A program made the translations under genes and the position numbers. A stretch of 64,000 nt of DNA from Sesamum alatum (taxonomy: Eukaryota > Streptophyta > Magnoliopsida > Lamiales > Pedaliaceae), in NCBI GenBank assembly GCA_034509735.1, contig JACGWO010000011.1, positions 10,449,866-10,513,865 of the forward strand, written 5' to 3'. Shown here piece by piece: positions 1 to 10,313 of this stretch (position 1 is the stretch's first letter; every line of letters begins with the position of its first letter). The notes beneath the pieces were generated by a model. It was not told the DNA's origin. It made no database searches and saw only the letters and a program-made list of their open reading frames with translations.

Positions 1-144
1 TCGAAGGTCTCTTTACGACGAAATTTAGATCAGGTTGCACGAAAGGAAGGGACCTATATAGAAGTCGTTTTTGATGAGGAGAAGGGAAAACCCCTCCCGG
101 CAAGATCAATAAATAAGAAGCTTCGGCTTAGGGCGACAATGTAA
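1..144 (+). pseudogene. Open frame entering from the window edge, possible organellar gene end
   Basis: Frame 1 is open from base 1 to a TAA at 142-144, giving 47 codons of a basic protein tail that contains EVVFDEEKGKPLPARSI. It reads like the C-terminus of a real protein rather than spacer. I could not assign it to a named mitochondrial gene. The start lies outside the window, so nothing can be said about completeness. Confidence 0.3.
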
Positions 145-483
145 AACTCTTTCTTTCTATCTGGCATCCCAGCCTATTCTTTCTTCCTAAGGCCAAGCTT
201 CCTCGTTCAAGCTAGTCGAAGTTCTATGCATAGAAAAAAACTCGGATCCGTTGGCAAGTCGAATCCCCACTATTGAGTCGCCAAGCCAAGGGGAAAGCTT
301 GAATTGAAAGCAAAAAGACCTCTTTCTCTTCTCCCGCTCCGACCCTATAAAATAAAAATCCCATTCGTGTCTCAAAGGCGGTCGGTGATCCAACTTTGAA
401 AAGCCCTTAACACTTAAGATGTCACATCCTCAATGTTAAATTGCCTACGGAAAGAGAACATAGAGTATGGCATTCCTCGTCTA

Positions 484-543
484 TTGACGATTTATGGATT
501 GGTTGTAGCATTAGCACTTTTATTTGCGAATCCTTTTGTTTAA
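484..543 (+). pseudogene. atpH: atpH 3' end (plastid ATP synthase CF0 subunit III), fragment
   Basis: The 19 codons before the TAA at 541-543 read LTIYGLVVALALLFANPFV, the highly conserved C-terminal helix of plastid ATP synthase subunit c. Homology stops just upstream: the preceding codons do not give the rest of the 81-residue protein. It is therefore a 3' fragment of a plastid gene and not functional here. The flanks look mitochondrial, so the likely path is plastid to mitochondrion to nucleus. Confidence 0.85.
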
Positions 544-845
544 TTGTTTAATCTTAGAAATAGGCCACCTACCTAACTTCTTAGAAAAGATCCGATAGAT
601 AGCAGCTACCTAAGGCGCTTAGGCGCCCTTCACCAATCACGGTCTTTCATCTAGTAAGTCCTAGTCCTATGTTCTCCAAGCTTGACTATAATAGAATAGG
701 CAGGCCTTTTAGAGAACAGTAGTTGGGTTAGCTCTGCCTTGTTGTGATAGGGGGCTGAGGGGGGCGAGTACCTCTTGAAGGACCTTTTGTAAGGGACACC
801 TCCCAAGATCACAAATCGTCGGGCAAGTGCCCGATTTTATTTTCT

Positions 846-1366
846 AAAGAGTGTATAAAATCTCAAAAAAAAAAAAAAAAAAAACAAAAGAATTTTTTAC
901 AAGCTCTTTAAGAAAAGGGATAATGACTATAATTTTATTAATATTTTATTTTTATTCTTCGTATAATTAATAAGTTTCACCCCAAAAGCAAAAATATGTA
1001 TTTATATAATTTTAAATTCTAAATAGTTTGATAAATTTTTCGGGCATTATACAATATGAAAAGCTTATTATGTCAATATCTTATAAGCTCTGACTTATCA
1101 CTTTAAAAACTTATTTTTAAAATAAGATTCAACATCTTTAAATTATTAAAAAATTTATTTCTTATTTAAAGTGTTAATAAAATATATTATTTAAACTATT
1201 AAACCATTTATAAGAAATATGAGTTTATAAGGTATTTTAAATAAAGTTTAGGCAAACACCTTCTGAGTTTTATTTACTTTGAGTTATTTTTAATTTACAG
1301 TAATACATTTTAAACCTACACAATCTTGAAGTGATTGTTTAAAGAAATAATTATTTGAAAAAACAA
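846..1366. other. AT-rich spacer, no gene seen
   Basis: Low-complexity AT-rich DNA beginning with an A run at about 867-886. No coding frame or structured repeat was recognised. Confidence 0.6.
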
Positions 1367-1645
1367 GGGATAATTACATTTACACTCCCTAATCTATGAT
1401 CTGTTTATAAAAATTACCTCTACTTTTTGAATAATTACACATACACCCACTAGAAATATAAGCATCATTTACACAAATCGCCTATGTTTTAGAATATTAT
1501 ACTTAACCCCTCAAAAGTATCAACATTATTACACAAACTACTTCTACTTTTGTTTGTCAAGGATGATTTTTGTAATTATGCAAAAAATCGGAATAATTTG
1601 TATAAATAGACTATAAATCAAGTGGTGTAAATATAATTATCCCTT
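1367..1645. repeat. MITE-like inverted repeat, family B copy 1
   Basis: The ends are inverted: it begins gggataattacattta and ends taaatataattatccc. Inside are spaced motifs related to acacccac and ctatgatctgtttata and their complements. Two related copies lie at 48056-48347 and 49518-49790. There is no coding capacity. The superfamily is not assigned. Confidence 0.65.
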
Positions 1646-2863
1646 GAAACAATTATTGCAACTTAAGAATCTCTAACACCTACAATAATATATTTGGTAA
1701 AGTGTTGACGATTATGTATCAAGTGCCAATAAATCTAACGCGTATGCATCAATATTAGTCACATAAAAAGGTTGAAACTTTAAAAGTCTTTACTTTGAGA
1801 TTCAGATATGTAAGTATTTGTCTATTTTAATAAAAAAAAAACAAGTATTTAATTACTATGAATTATGTAAATTTAAATGATTCATTTCAATAGATAAGAT
1901 AAAAACACATTAAAAAAAAATTTAATATTTAACCATGGCTATTAGCAATGGTAAAAGACAAAAATCCTAGTGAATAGTCATTCATCTCGGTCATACAATG
2001 GTTATTGATCGTGATATTTGTGTGTGTGACTAAAACATTTGTCATGGCCAAAAGCCATGCAAAAAAATTTGTTATGACTCATAACCATGGCAAAAAGAGT
2101 TCTCATGGTGGATAATCTAGGTTTTTGCAACGATTTTTGTTTAATCATGTATGATAATAATTATTTACCATGATTTTAGTCCGTAACCAATAAATTTGTA
2201 GCCAATAGTGAATATTCTTCTAGTGACACATGAATGTGGCATGACAAACAAGGAAAAAACTTGTTCATATGGAGGGCAACATACGGTGGAGATCTTTTAT
2301 CACACTTTGGTATTACACTGATTTATGTGGTAGGGGTTAAATAATGTAGAACTCTCTCATTTGATGGCTTTGCCTCTCAAAGATCAAAGAATTACCAAAT
2401 AGGATGAGGACCTCGTGTTCTTCACTGGATCAGGTGAACTCAGAATGTTGACCATTGATCTCCTTACCATCAAAGGTCTTTCAGAGTGACACGTGGCTCC
2501 GTACAAGTTTTTACAATTAGCCATCCATAAATACCAATTGACCCGTTTCACAAGGTAAGCATGAATTATTTTGAGATCTAGCTCTGTGACCCCATTTAAA
2601 CCTAATCATATTCTTACTTAGACATTGGGGAATTTTAGGGTCAACTCAACAAGTCTAACTATTTATATTACAGGGTCAACCTATCATCTAGCTCGAGGAC
2701 CTCAAGTACACTCCACCTGACTCAGCTCATCAAGTCATTAGTAAACTTGACCCAATTAATACAATTGACATGTGTCCTTTTTGAGAAATAAAAATATATT
2801 AATTTTAATTGTAGTTTAAAAGTGGGAAGACATGTCATACATGGTCAATGTGACACTACTTTA
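1646..2863. other. Spacer with a degenerate repeat, no gene seen
   Basis: About 1930-2230 contains repeated catggc/gccatg motifs in both orientations and ends ttctagtg, which may be the end of a short CACTA-type derivative. A related pattern occurs near 29290-29635. About 2240-2860 has moderate GC and no open frame, and could be an old LTR fragment. Neither interpretation is firm. Confidence 0.35.
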
Positions 2864-3110
2864 TAACATTAAGGGGAAATTGCAAAATTAGTCCCGTATC
2901 TTAAGGAGAGTGGCGTTTTTAGTCCCATAACTTTGACACTAGCAATTTTAGTCCTGTAACTTCTGAAAACGTAGCAATTTTAGTCCTCCGACCGAATCTG
3001 GGCAAAATTTGGCCAAATTTTGGACCATTTTACCCCTTTACAGCTTTAAAATGAACATTTTAGTCCATTTCCATTTATGTTGGCATTTTATCACCCATGC
3101 TCCTTAGAAA

Positions 3111-3123
3111 TGGTATCAGAGCC
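3111..3123 (+). other. Initiator-methionine tRNA primer-binding site of the integrated virus
   Basis: TGGTATCAGAGCC is the conserved minus-strand primer site of plant pararetroviruses and many copia elements. It is the first recognisable viral sequence after the left MULE arm. The copia element in this window has the same site at 35874. Confidence 0.85.
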
Positions 3124-3131
3124 TAGGTTTA

Positions 3132-3344
3132 TTGAAGAAATATTTGTTTATATTACATATTGATATTTTATCTCTAACGGAGGAGATCTTTAAAAGTATG
3201 GAACCGAACGAAAGTTCGAGTTACACTGAAAACAGGGAGTATTTTCAAATTCTGAAAATACAAAAAACAGAATTTCTTATGGAAATTCTTAGAAATATCA
3301 CCAACAGTCCGAGGTTGGTCGATGCGTCATTTCTTCCTAAATAA
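3132..3344 (+). CDS. Small leader-proximal viral ORF, unknown function
   Basis: A 70-codon ORF starting eight bases after the primer site. The product is acidic in the middle (SMEPNESSSYTENREYF) and has no motif I recognise. Small ORFs in this position occur in several caulimovirid genera, often without known function. It ends in a TAA at 3342-3344. The next 150 bases before the coiled-coil ORF look coding-like but contain stops, so an original longer ORF could have decayed. Confidence 0.45.
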   Translation: MKKYLFILHIDILSLTEEIFKSMEPNESSSYTENREYFQILKIQKTEFLMEILRNITNSPRLVDASFLPK

Positions 3345-3495
3345 GAAAGAGAGGAATGGCATAGACATCGCCATGTTCGAGAGACGTTACCGGGAAATGC
3401 AGTAAGACGTCTACAGGGAGCTGAGATCCATGGAAGAATCCCAACCAGGAGATCCGGAACAGGTAGATTCCTGAAAAAATACAGTTCTAAAAATA

Positions 3496-3882
3496 ATGAT
3501 TAAAGGAACTGATTGGAAGGAACTCGAACCGGATACCTCGAAGTACTCTCAGGACCTTAGAGAGGTACAAAAGACAGTTCAAGACTATGGACATAGGCTA
3601 ATCCATATACCTATGAAATTAGACCTCTTGAACCAAAAGATGGATGAGATCTTAAAAATCCTACCAGATCTACAGAAGGATCTTACAGATTTGAAGATTG
3701 AGGTTACAGATCTGAGAAGAAATCAAAGGAATACCCCTGAGACATCCAGATCTCATCAGGAACGCATCAGGGACGCCCTTGGACCAGTATCTTTCCTACA
3801 TCAGAAAGGAAAGGCGAAGGAGATCTCGAAGCCAAAGACACAAGAGGAACAAATCATCGAGATCATCAAATCCATAAAATAA
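3496..3882 (+). CDS. Coiled-coil viral ORF, possible virion-associated protein
   Basis: A 128-codon ORF. Residues about 35-75 show a heptad-like pattern of Leu/Ile (LDLLNQKMDEILKILPDLQK), and the C-terminal third is Lys-rich. A small protein with an N-terminal coiled coil and basic tail upstream of the coat protein is the usual form of the virion-associated protein in this family. The assignment rests on form and position, not a specific signature. Its TAA overlaps the next ATG (TAATG at 3880-3884), the tight coupling typical of these polycistronic genomes. The frame is intact. Confidence 0.55.
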   Translation: MIKGTDWKELEPDTSKYSQDLREVQKTVQDYGHRLIHIPMKLDLLNQKMDEILKILPDLQKDLTDLKIEVTDLRRNQRNTPETSRSHQERIRDALGPVSFLHQKGKAKEISKPKTQEEQIIEIIKSIK

Positions 3883-5322
3883 TGGAGATATCTAGAGTGG
3901 ATCTATCGGATCTACAAGAGTTAGCTGAATCCTTTTCCCAACTGGGGATTGTGGATTTAGTTAATATTCAAACCAATGAGGTCGCTCCAGCTTTACCACC
4001 ACCGGAGGGAAGCACAGGCTCAAATGATCCACCACTGGATCAGCCAATGAGAGAAGGTACAGATTTTTACACCAATGCTACCCCTACCTTCGTGGGGACA
4101 AGATTGCGAGAAAATCCAGGAAGAAATCCAAGACGAGTGCCTGAAAACACACCATGGGCAAGGACCATGCTCCAGCCCTTACACCCATATGGCACGGTAC
4201 TCAATCTGGATGTTATCGACTTCCGAAACATCGAGAAGCTGATAGATGAATGGGTTGCAGCCATGAAAATTGCAGCAACTACGTTGGAACTAGACAAGGA
4301 TAACTTCATAAAACTTTTGGAGTTAAGCTTAGAAGGGTCGGTAAAGATCGGATGGGATAATACCCCAGAAGAGACCAAAGCAAGCATCCTTGAGGGAGAG
4401 TCTAAAAGTGCAATCGCGGATAGGCTCGGGAGGCTAATCAAGATCCATTTCATCGGAGATGGATACTTCGAAGGAAGCAGAACGGAAAAGGCTAGGGAGT
4501 ATGCACAAGCTCTCTTTGGTCTCGAGTTAAGAAGTATGTGTGCTGTAGACGAATATATCTATTGGTTCCGCAAATACTTCTTCCAGAGTGGGGTAACAAC
4601 CGAAGTAGCCGCCCCAATGTTCTTTGCAAAGATCTGCAGCCCGTGGAGGGAAATGTTGATACAATCTTACAAAGTACCTGCAGGGCAGCTGGATTCAGTT
4701 GCAAGGAGGATGTCTTTTCTTAAAGACAAACTGAAGGATTGGTGTTACCAAGCATCCGTCCAAAAGAACATGAAGAGACTGAGAGGTAAAAATCAAAAGA
4801 ACCCCTCTCTGTTGTGATAATAACGATTTTCCAACTATTATAGGGGAATCAAGCGAGCAAAAGAAGAGGAGAAAACAAGGTGGTGACTCTTATTCCAGGA
4901 GTTCCAGAAAATCCTCTTTTAGAAGAAGATCATGGTGGTCTAAATCAAAAGTCAGATCATACAAATCTGGACAGAAAACAGGACCAACAAGGGTTTCATC
5001 CCAAGGATCTAGACGATCAGAGGCGAAATCCACAGGACGAACCCCTACAAGAACAACTTTCAGAAGAGCCCATACCCGAGCTAATGAAAGTTTTAAGGAT
5101 TGCAACTGCTGGACGTGCGGAGCAAAGGGACATATCTCCCCAGATTGCCCGCAGAAACGTAGTGAATTACGCCAGTTTGAAGCCACAAACGACATCCTAG
5201 ATGCAGTCTACTATGGTGATTTGGTACCAATCTACCAATTCGAAGATCTTCCCTCAGATGAAAGCATCTACGAGGAAGAAATAGAAAGTGATTCAGATGG
5301 ATCTTCAACCGAATCAGAGTAA
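3882..5322 (+). pseudogene. Coat protein gene, broken by a frameshift
   Basis: The first 311 codons (3882-4817) carry the capsid core; KIHFIGDGYFEGSRTEKARE lies about two thirds of the way in. The frame stops at 4815-4817. Coding-like sequence resumes in another frame: a Ser/Arg/Lys-rich segment at about 4861-5090, then a zinc knuckle C-X2-C-X4-H-X4-C (CWTCGAKGHISPDC, about 5110-5151), then an acidic Ser-rich tail ending at 5322. Capsid core, basic region, CCHC and acidic tail in that order is the caulimovirid coat protein plan. The copy is broken near 4818. The 3' end overlaps the movement protein start at 5288. Confidence 0.8.
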
Positions 5323-6430
5323 TTACAACGAAGGAGATAGGCTCCAAACCTCAGATAGCCTATCAGGATTCTTTTCAAAGTTGACGGTATCAAACAAAAC
5401 CATGGAAAGAATCATGAGACAAGACTCTAATCTCAGCCCATATGACGGATTTAGGATTGGAGGAATCGGAAGAGTCCTTAACCAGATAGGACTAAACCAG
5501 AGGAAACATCATATCATCTACAAAGTAAGTTCAGGTGAGTTTGCAATTCCTATGGAACTTACTGGTAATGTTATGGAAATGCAGCTTATTCCTAAAGAAG
5601 AAATTCTTGAAGAATTAAGTAAACTTAGAGAGGAAGTAGCGGTTACTATGAAATGGATCCATATAGGAGCTATTGAAGTAGTAATAAAAGCAACTTTTAA
5701 GGAAGGAATTGATTCAGAAATACATCTGTCAATAATGGATAGAAGAATCAATAACTTAAGAGATGGTTGTCTTGGGACAATGATAGGAAATTTGTATGCA
5801 GGAAAATTGATGTTTGATATTCATCCTAGGATAGCATACAACCTAGCAGACCAAGATTTCAGTAGAGTCTTAACCCTTCATCAGGATTTTAAAAGAAAGG
5901 ATCTTATGAAAGATGGGAATAGACCATATTCTATAACATATAGAATAGCTTACACCCTTTCCAACACACATCATTCTGATTTATTTCTTAGGAAAGAGTA
6001 TATTGAAATTCCTAGAATTTTCAAGGAATTCGCTAAAGTAATGACACCAGATCCTATTAGAATACCTAGAATAGGTGGTGTTGATATCTTGATAAAAGAT
6101 CACCCGGTTTTAGATCGAACCCTTAGTTCTAAAACTGAATTTAGTAGCAGGATGTCCTTTTCAGAAGATAGGATTATGGCCTATAAGGGAAAGGAACCCG
6201 AGTTGTTAAAGCCTCGAGCTATTAGGGTGGATAACGTAAAACTTAGGTGCCCTGAAGGCTGGAAACAAATCCAAGTTATATTTGACATCATTAGAACAGA
6301 AAATTGTTTTCCCTGTGATGACTTATACCATCTACAACAACCTGTTGTGGGAAAATATGAAGGTATGCTAGAAATAGCAGGCCATGAGATTATTGTTACA
6401 GGTGTTGCAGGACGAGAGAAAATGGGATAA
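5288..6430 (+). CDS. Movement protein (30K superfamily), open over full length
   Basis: A 380-codon uninterrupted frame. The central part has the hallmark region around GKLMFDIHPRIAYNLADQDF, found in caulimovirid cell-to-cell movement proteins, which form tubules at plasmodesmata. The N-terminal about 90 residues are poorly conserved. The start overlaps the coat protein 3' end. The stop TAA overlaps an ATG (TAATG, 6428-6432) that begins a 34-codon frame ahead of the polymerase. An intact frame in an old insertion suggests fairly recent integration or chance survival. Host expression is not shown. Confidence 0.85.
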   Translation: MIQMDLQPNQSNYNEGDRLQTSDSLSGFFSKLTVSNKTMERIMRQDSNLSPYDGFRIGGIGRVLNQIGLNQRKHHIIYKVSSGEFAIPMELTGNVMEMQLIPKEEILEELSKLREEVAVTMKWIHIGAIEVVIKATFKEGIDSEIHLSIMDRRINNLRDGCLGTMIGNLYAGKLMFDIHPRIAYNLADQDFSRVLTLHQDFKRKDLMKDGNRPYSITYRIAYTLSNTHHSDLFLRKEYIEIPRIFKEFAKVMTPDPIRIPRIGGVDILIKDHPVLDRTLSSKTEFSSRMSFSEDRIMAYKGKEPELLKPRAIRVDNVKLRCPEGWKQIQVIFDIIRTENCFPCDDLYHLQQPVVGKYEGMLEIAGHEIIVTGVAGREKMG

Positions 6431-6527
6431 TGACTCTAGGAATAAATTTCCTTGAAGATCATAAACCATTGGGAAGGAAAGGTAATGGTATGGAATTCAG
6501 TTTGGATGGTTATACCATTAGAATTGA

Positions 6528-8570
6528 ATGACGAGCCCCTTTTCTATATACATATCTGTTGGTATGTTGTATGAACAACATAAGTCAGAATATTTTGCAG
6601 CTTATATTGACTCAGGATCAGGGATTTGCACGGCAAAACCCGGTGTTTTCCCTAGCGAAGCTATGGAATCCTTACCCATTATTGCAGGAAGGGATTTTTC
6701 ACAAAAAATTCTTGTACTCAATAAGGGTATACGAGAAGCAAAAATCATGATTGGAGGAGCATTTGGAACACCCTGGTTCAAGGTAAAGACGCCTCCTATT
6801 TACTTTCATGATACAGGAGCAGATATTATGTTAGGTAATAATTTCATCCAAACCTTTGCAAAATATGTCCAGGATAACCACAAAAATCTGTTGATTTTTA
6901 CTACTAACTGTGGTAGCGAGATACAGGTTTTGCGAAGAGAAAAGGCATTTAACAGGATAATGCCCATAAATTTTCGCAGCAAACGTGGTGATGATGCCAA
7001 ATTAACCCATCCAAAAATGCAGGATAAAAGAAAATTTGGTAAGGCTCTTTTGTCTTTCAGGCAACAGGGCTTTGATGATGCTTCGGAAAAAGATCTTAGG
7101 ATCTTAAAGGAAGCTATACAAGAATGCAGGTCGATGGACATGGACGGAGAAAGTAAACTTTCTCTCGAGAATGTCAAGAGACTTATTCAAAGGAATTTCA
7201 GTGAGAATCCTTTGGCATGGTGGGATAAAAACAAGATCGAGGCTACTCTAAAGGTCAAAGAGGAATGCAAGTACGAGTATGTCCGATACAAGCCCATCCA
7301 AATGAACATGAAGGATAAGAAAGATATGCAGGAGATCATCAAAGAACATATCAATCTCAGACTCATTGAGCCTGGAGTCTCTGCCTATAGTAGCCCTGGT
7401 TTTCTGGTAAGAAATCATGGTGAGATAAAAAGAGGTAAACCCAGGTTAGTTATTAACTATCAAGGCATCAATAGAATATTACAATTTGATGGTTATTATA
7501 TCCCAAGTAGAGAACACTTAATTGATTGCATTAAAGGTGCTAAAGTGTTTTCTAAGTTTGATTGCAAATCTGGATTCTATCAGATTAAGATGGAAAATGA
7601 CTCAAAGAAATATACTGCATTTTCCACACCTCATGGACAATATATCTGGAAGGTACTTCCAATGGGACTTGCCAATGCACCCCAGATATTTCAAAGAAAG
7701 ATGGATAATCTTTTCAAAGACTATCTAGAGTTTATGTTTGTTTACATAGACGATATCTTGATTGCATCTAAAAATATACAGGATCATATTAGACATCTTG
7801 AAATATTTTCCGATGCATGCCATAAGGAGGGACTAGTGCTCTCCGAAAAGAAAGCCATTATAGCTGTCAATAAAATTGAATTTTTAGGAATTCTTATTGA
7901 CGAGGCAGGTATTGAGTTACAGGAACACATTGTAGAGAAGATTCGCAATTTTCCTGACACTCTTAAAGATAAGAAGCAACTCCAAAGCTTCTTAGGAGTT
8001 GTCAATTTTGCAGGAATCTTTATCAAGGACCTTGCAAAATACAGAAAGGATTTCCGTCCACTCCTGAAAGAAACAGAAAGTTCAAAGTGGAAATGGGAGG
8101 AAATTCATACGCAAAGGGTCCGGGAGTTAAAACAGATTTGCAATAGCCTGCCAAAGCTTGCAATTCCCCAAGACGAAGATGAGTTGGTAGTTTACACGGA
8201 CGCCAACGATTACAGATGGGCAGCAGTGCTCATGAGAAAAACGGCTACTGGCGAAGAGCCATGTAGATACTCAGGAGGGTTGTTCACCGAACAACAAGCC
8301 AAATTATGGCATATTAACGAGAAGGAATTCTTTGCAGTTTGGAAGGCTTTAAAAAAATGGCCTTTGTTCTTACTAGCCAAAGAATTTACATTAAAAGTTG
8401 ATAATACGAATGTTAAGGCTTTCTTAAAAAATAAACTTGAATCAAAGATTGAGAAAGCTCGTATTATTAGGTGGCAGGCAGAATGCCAATATTATTGTTA
8501 TGATATTATCATTATCAAATCTCATGAAAATGTTCTTGCAGATTTCTTAACAAGAGATGGAGGCAGCTGA
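6528..8570 (+). CDS. Viral polyprotein: aspartic protease, reverse transcriptase, RNase H
   Basis: A 680-codon open frame. The protease region is near residues 25-110, with AYIDSGSGICT holding the D-S-G active site. The RT domain follows at about 250-450, with KFDCKSGFYQIKM and the catalytic YIDDILIAS near residue 405. RNase H occupies about 530-680, with VVYTDANDYRWAAVL and an ADFLTRDG end. All key residues I can check are present and the frame is not interrupted. The true N-terminus may lie upstream, since an ATG at 6430 opens a different frame that stops after 34 codons. This is the most intact part of the viral copy. Confidence 0.9.
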   Translation: MTSPFSIYISVGMLYEQHKSEYFAAYIDSGSGICTAKPGVFPSEAMESLPIIAGRDFSQKILVLNKGIREAKIMIGGAFGTPWFKVKTPPIYFHDTGADIMLGNNFIQTFAKYVQDNHKNLLIFTTNCGSEIQVLRREKAFNRIMPINFRSKRGDDAKLTHPKMQDKRKFGKALLSFRQQGFDDASEKDLRILKEAIQECRSMDMDGESKLSLENVKRLIQRNFSENPLAWWDKNKIEATLKVKEECKYEYVRYKPIQMNMKDKKDMQEIIKEHINLRLIEPGVSAYSSPGFLVRNHGEIKRGKPRLVINYQGINRILQFDGYYIPSREHLIDCIKGAKVFSKFDCKSGFYQIKMENDSKKYTAFSTPHGQYIWKVLPMGLANAPQIFQRKMDNLFKDYLEFMFVYIDDILIASKNIQDHIRHLEIFSDACHKEGLVLSEKKAIIAVNKIEFLGILIDEAGIELQEHIVEKIRNFPDTLKDKKQLQSFLGVVNFAGIFIKDLAKYRKDFRPLLKETESSKWKWEEIHTQRVRELKQICNSLPKLAIPQDEDELVVYTDANDYRWAAVLMRKTATGEEPCRYSGGLFTEQQAKLWHINEKEFFAVWKALKKWPLFLLAKEFTLKVDNTNVKAFLKNKLESKIEKARIIRWQAECQYYCYDIIIIKSHENVLADFLTRDGGS

Positions 8571-9872
8571 AGCAGACTCCGTTATCATCAGGCTCAGACA
8601 CCTTAGGGAGAACCTTGAGGAGATTGATAAGAGATTTGGACAGCTAACAATTAAAGCCCAAATAGCTGGCCAAGTCCAACGAGCTGATCTGGACACCGTC
8701 CAGAGCGCCATCAGGAGTACCAAAACTTGCTGCAAGCTCGTTATGGGACGACCTACTGGAACCAATTCGAAAGGCGTCATCTTCGGTGATAGCCCGAGAA
8801 TTAAGAGAGCAGGGCTCTAAACCTGCAATTAGAGAACAGGGCTCTAAACCTGTAGCGGCAGATTCAAGTACTGCTTGCACAAGGCCATCGCTAGACTCTG
8901 GTGAATAGGCAAAAGTTGAGTTACAGGAAGTGCAAACTCCTGATAATTCAAGTCAACCCAGCACCTCTGGGGTAAAAGAGGAAGAGATTAACCTTAGGCC
9001 AATGACGGGCACCTCTAAGGTTAATACTAACGAAGCTTTATCTTCTGTTTCCGCTTGGCAGGATTATCAGAGATCATGGGAAAAACTTGTTTCCCGTAAA
9101 GGTATAAGCCCAGGCAAGACCATCGTAGACACATCCGGAAAATATAACAGAATCTGGATGATCGAAGGGTCTAAACCAGAAGAGGTACGAGAGTGGTATG
9201 ATTTTGGAGCCCTTGCTTCAGTTCATACTACGTCACCAAGCTTTCCGGAAATCTCAAAGCTTCCGGAATGGATTAGTGGGGCGGTATATGACGCATGGCA
9301 AAACAATCCCCCACCTTAAACGAGGAGATATTTTGGAGCTCAAGTTCATTTCCATAGCTCCAGAAATCGCAGGAAAAGGGTCTCACCTAGCATTCCATTT
9401 CATCAAATTGCAGAGACCAGACATGGTAGCATTCAACCGAGTCAAGGCTGCCACAGGAGAGGCTCCCCTGGTATCTTCCCTTAGTGAAGATGACATATCC
9501 ACCAGAAGAGCATGGGGATACTGGGTCTGTCTCACAGAGATGGATAAAGTCAAATATCCATTTAAAATATTTTCCAATAAATTAAATGGATCATTCCTGT
9601 TAAACTCCATGACAGGAAAAAGCACTGAGTTTGCAGAAAGCTTGTTTGAAAAGAAAAGAATGCTTATATGGGAAAATAAGTTGCCTGCAACAGAGAACAC
9701 AAGGAAGAAGGCATGCAACATGATGCATGTAGGACAATGGCATAACCACTTATGCCCTTGTTGTGAAAAACAGGAAAAGCCCTTGTTCGGAACAAAGATT
9801 CGGGTAACTCAAAATAAACTCGAACCAAGACCAGAGAAGGGCAAAAGAAAGGATTTTTACAAAGGGAGGTAA
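8557..9872 (+). pseudogene. Transactivator/viroplasmin-like region, broken into three frames
   Basis: Three open pieces: 8557-8820, 8930-9319 and about 9320-9872. The middle piece has the inclusion-body/transactivator feel (PEEVREWYDFGALASVHTTS, then KLPEWISGAVYDAW). The third ends in a short Cys/His cluster (CPCCEK) and a very basic tail. A protein here, between polymerase and promoter, is the translational transactivator in genera that have one. The first frame overlaps the polymerase 3' end by 14 bases. A 27-bp tandem duplication (8804-8857) lies at the first break. At least two frame changes make it nonfunctional as a single protein. Confidence 0.7.
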
Positions 9873-10022
9873 AACCCTCAAGATGTAAAAAATCAAAAAG
9901 GGGACTGTCGGTAGAAGAAGACAAAAGGGCCAACAGTCAGAAAGACAAATGACACCAGCTGGCAAGCACATGGCCGACAAAGGCATAATGACCACAGCTG
10001 GAAAGATGAAAGACAAAGTTGG

Positions 10023-10095
10023 TGACGAACGCAGTGACGTCACCCAAAAAACAAGATTGAAGTCCGGGTTTGAAGTCCACGGACTATTATAAATA
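10023..10095 (+). promoter_or_regulatory. Viral full-length transcript promoter: as-1-like element and TATA box
   Basis: Two TGACG motifs at 10023-10027 and 10035-10039 are separated by exactly 7 bases, the spacing of the as-1 element bound by TGA-type bZIP factors in the CaMV 35S promoter. The second continues as palindromic TGACGTCA. A TATAAATA box follows at 10088-10095, about 50 bases further on. Transcription would start near 10120. No activity is implied. Confidence 0.75.
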
Positions 10096-10302
10096 GAGAG
10101 CTAGGAAGCAGATGGGGATCATCAGAAAAACTTCTCCAACTCTTCAGAAAAATAAATCGTGTCTTTAAATTCTCTAAGTATTAGATATCCAGTGTATGGG
10201 GTTATCCCCAACGTGTCAAGTCCTCTTATCCATGAGAGGCTAAATAGTTTTCTCCTCCGATAGAGGTATAAGATATCTATGTAATATTTCAAGTATTTCT
10301 TC

Positions 10303-10313
10303 AATAAAATAAA
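10303..10313 (+). terminator. Viral poly(A) signal
   Basis: Two overlapping AATAAA hexamers lie about 200 bases after the TATA box. In this family the signal sits downstream of the promoter, so the genomic RNA is terminally redundant. The sequence to about 10569 would be the rest of the leader ahead of the primer site. Confidence 0.65.

Larger units (their letters stand above)
1..845. other. Organelle-derived (mitochondrial-type) DNA insertion
   Basis: This stretch is less AT-rich than what follows, has the mixed-composition spacer style of plant mitochondrial DNA, and contains a recognisable plastid gene end (atpH, 484-543). Plastid pieces inside mitochondrial DNA are common in plants, and such DNA is often copied to the nucleus. 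The nuclear repeats begin just downstream after a poly(A) run at about 867-886. The left edge lies outside the window. Mitochondrial origin is an inference from style; only the plastid piece is identified from its translation. Confidence 0.6.

Noticed and set aside
4067..5347. Several minus-strand ORFs of 70-128 codons under the viral coat region
   Set aside because: They are shadows of the coat and movement protein frames, with low-complexity Ser/Leu content and no domain.
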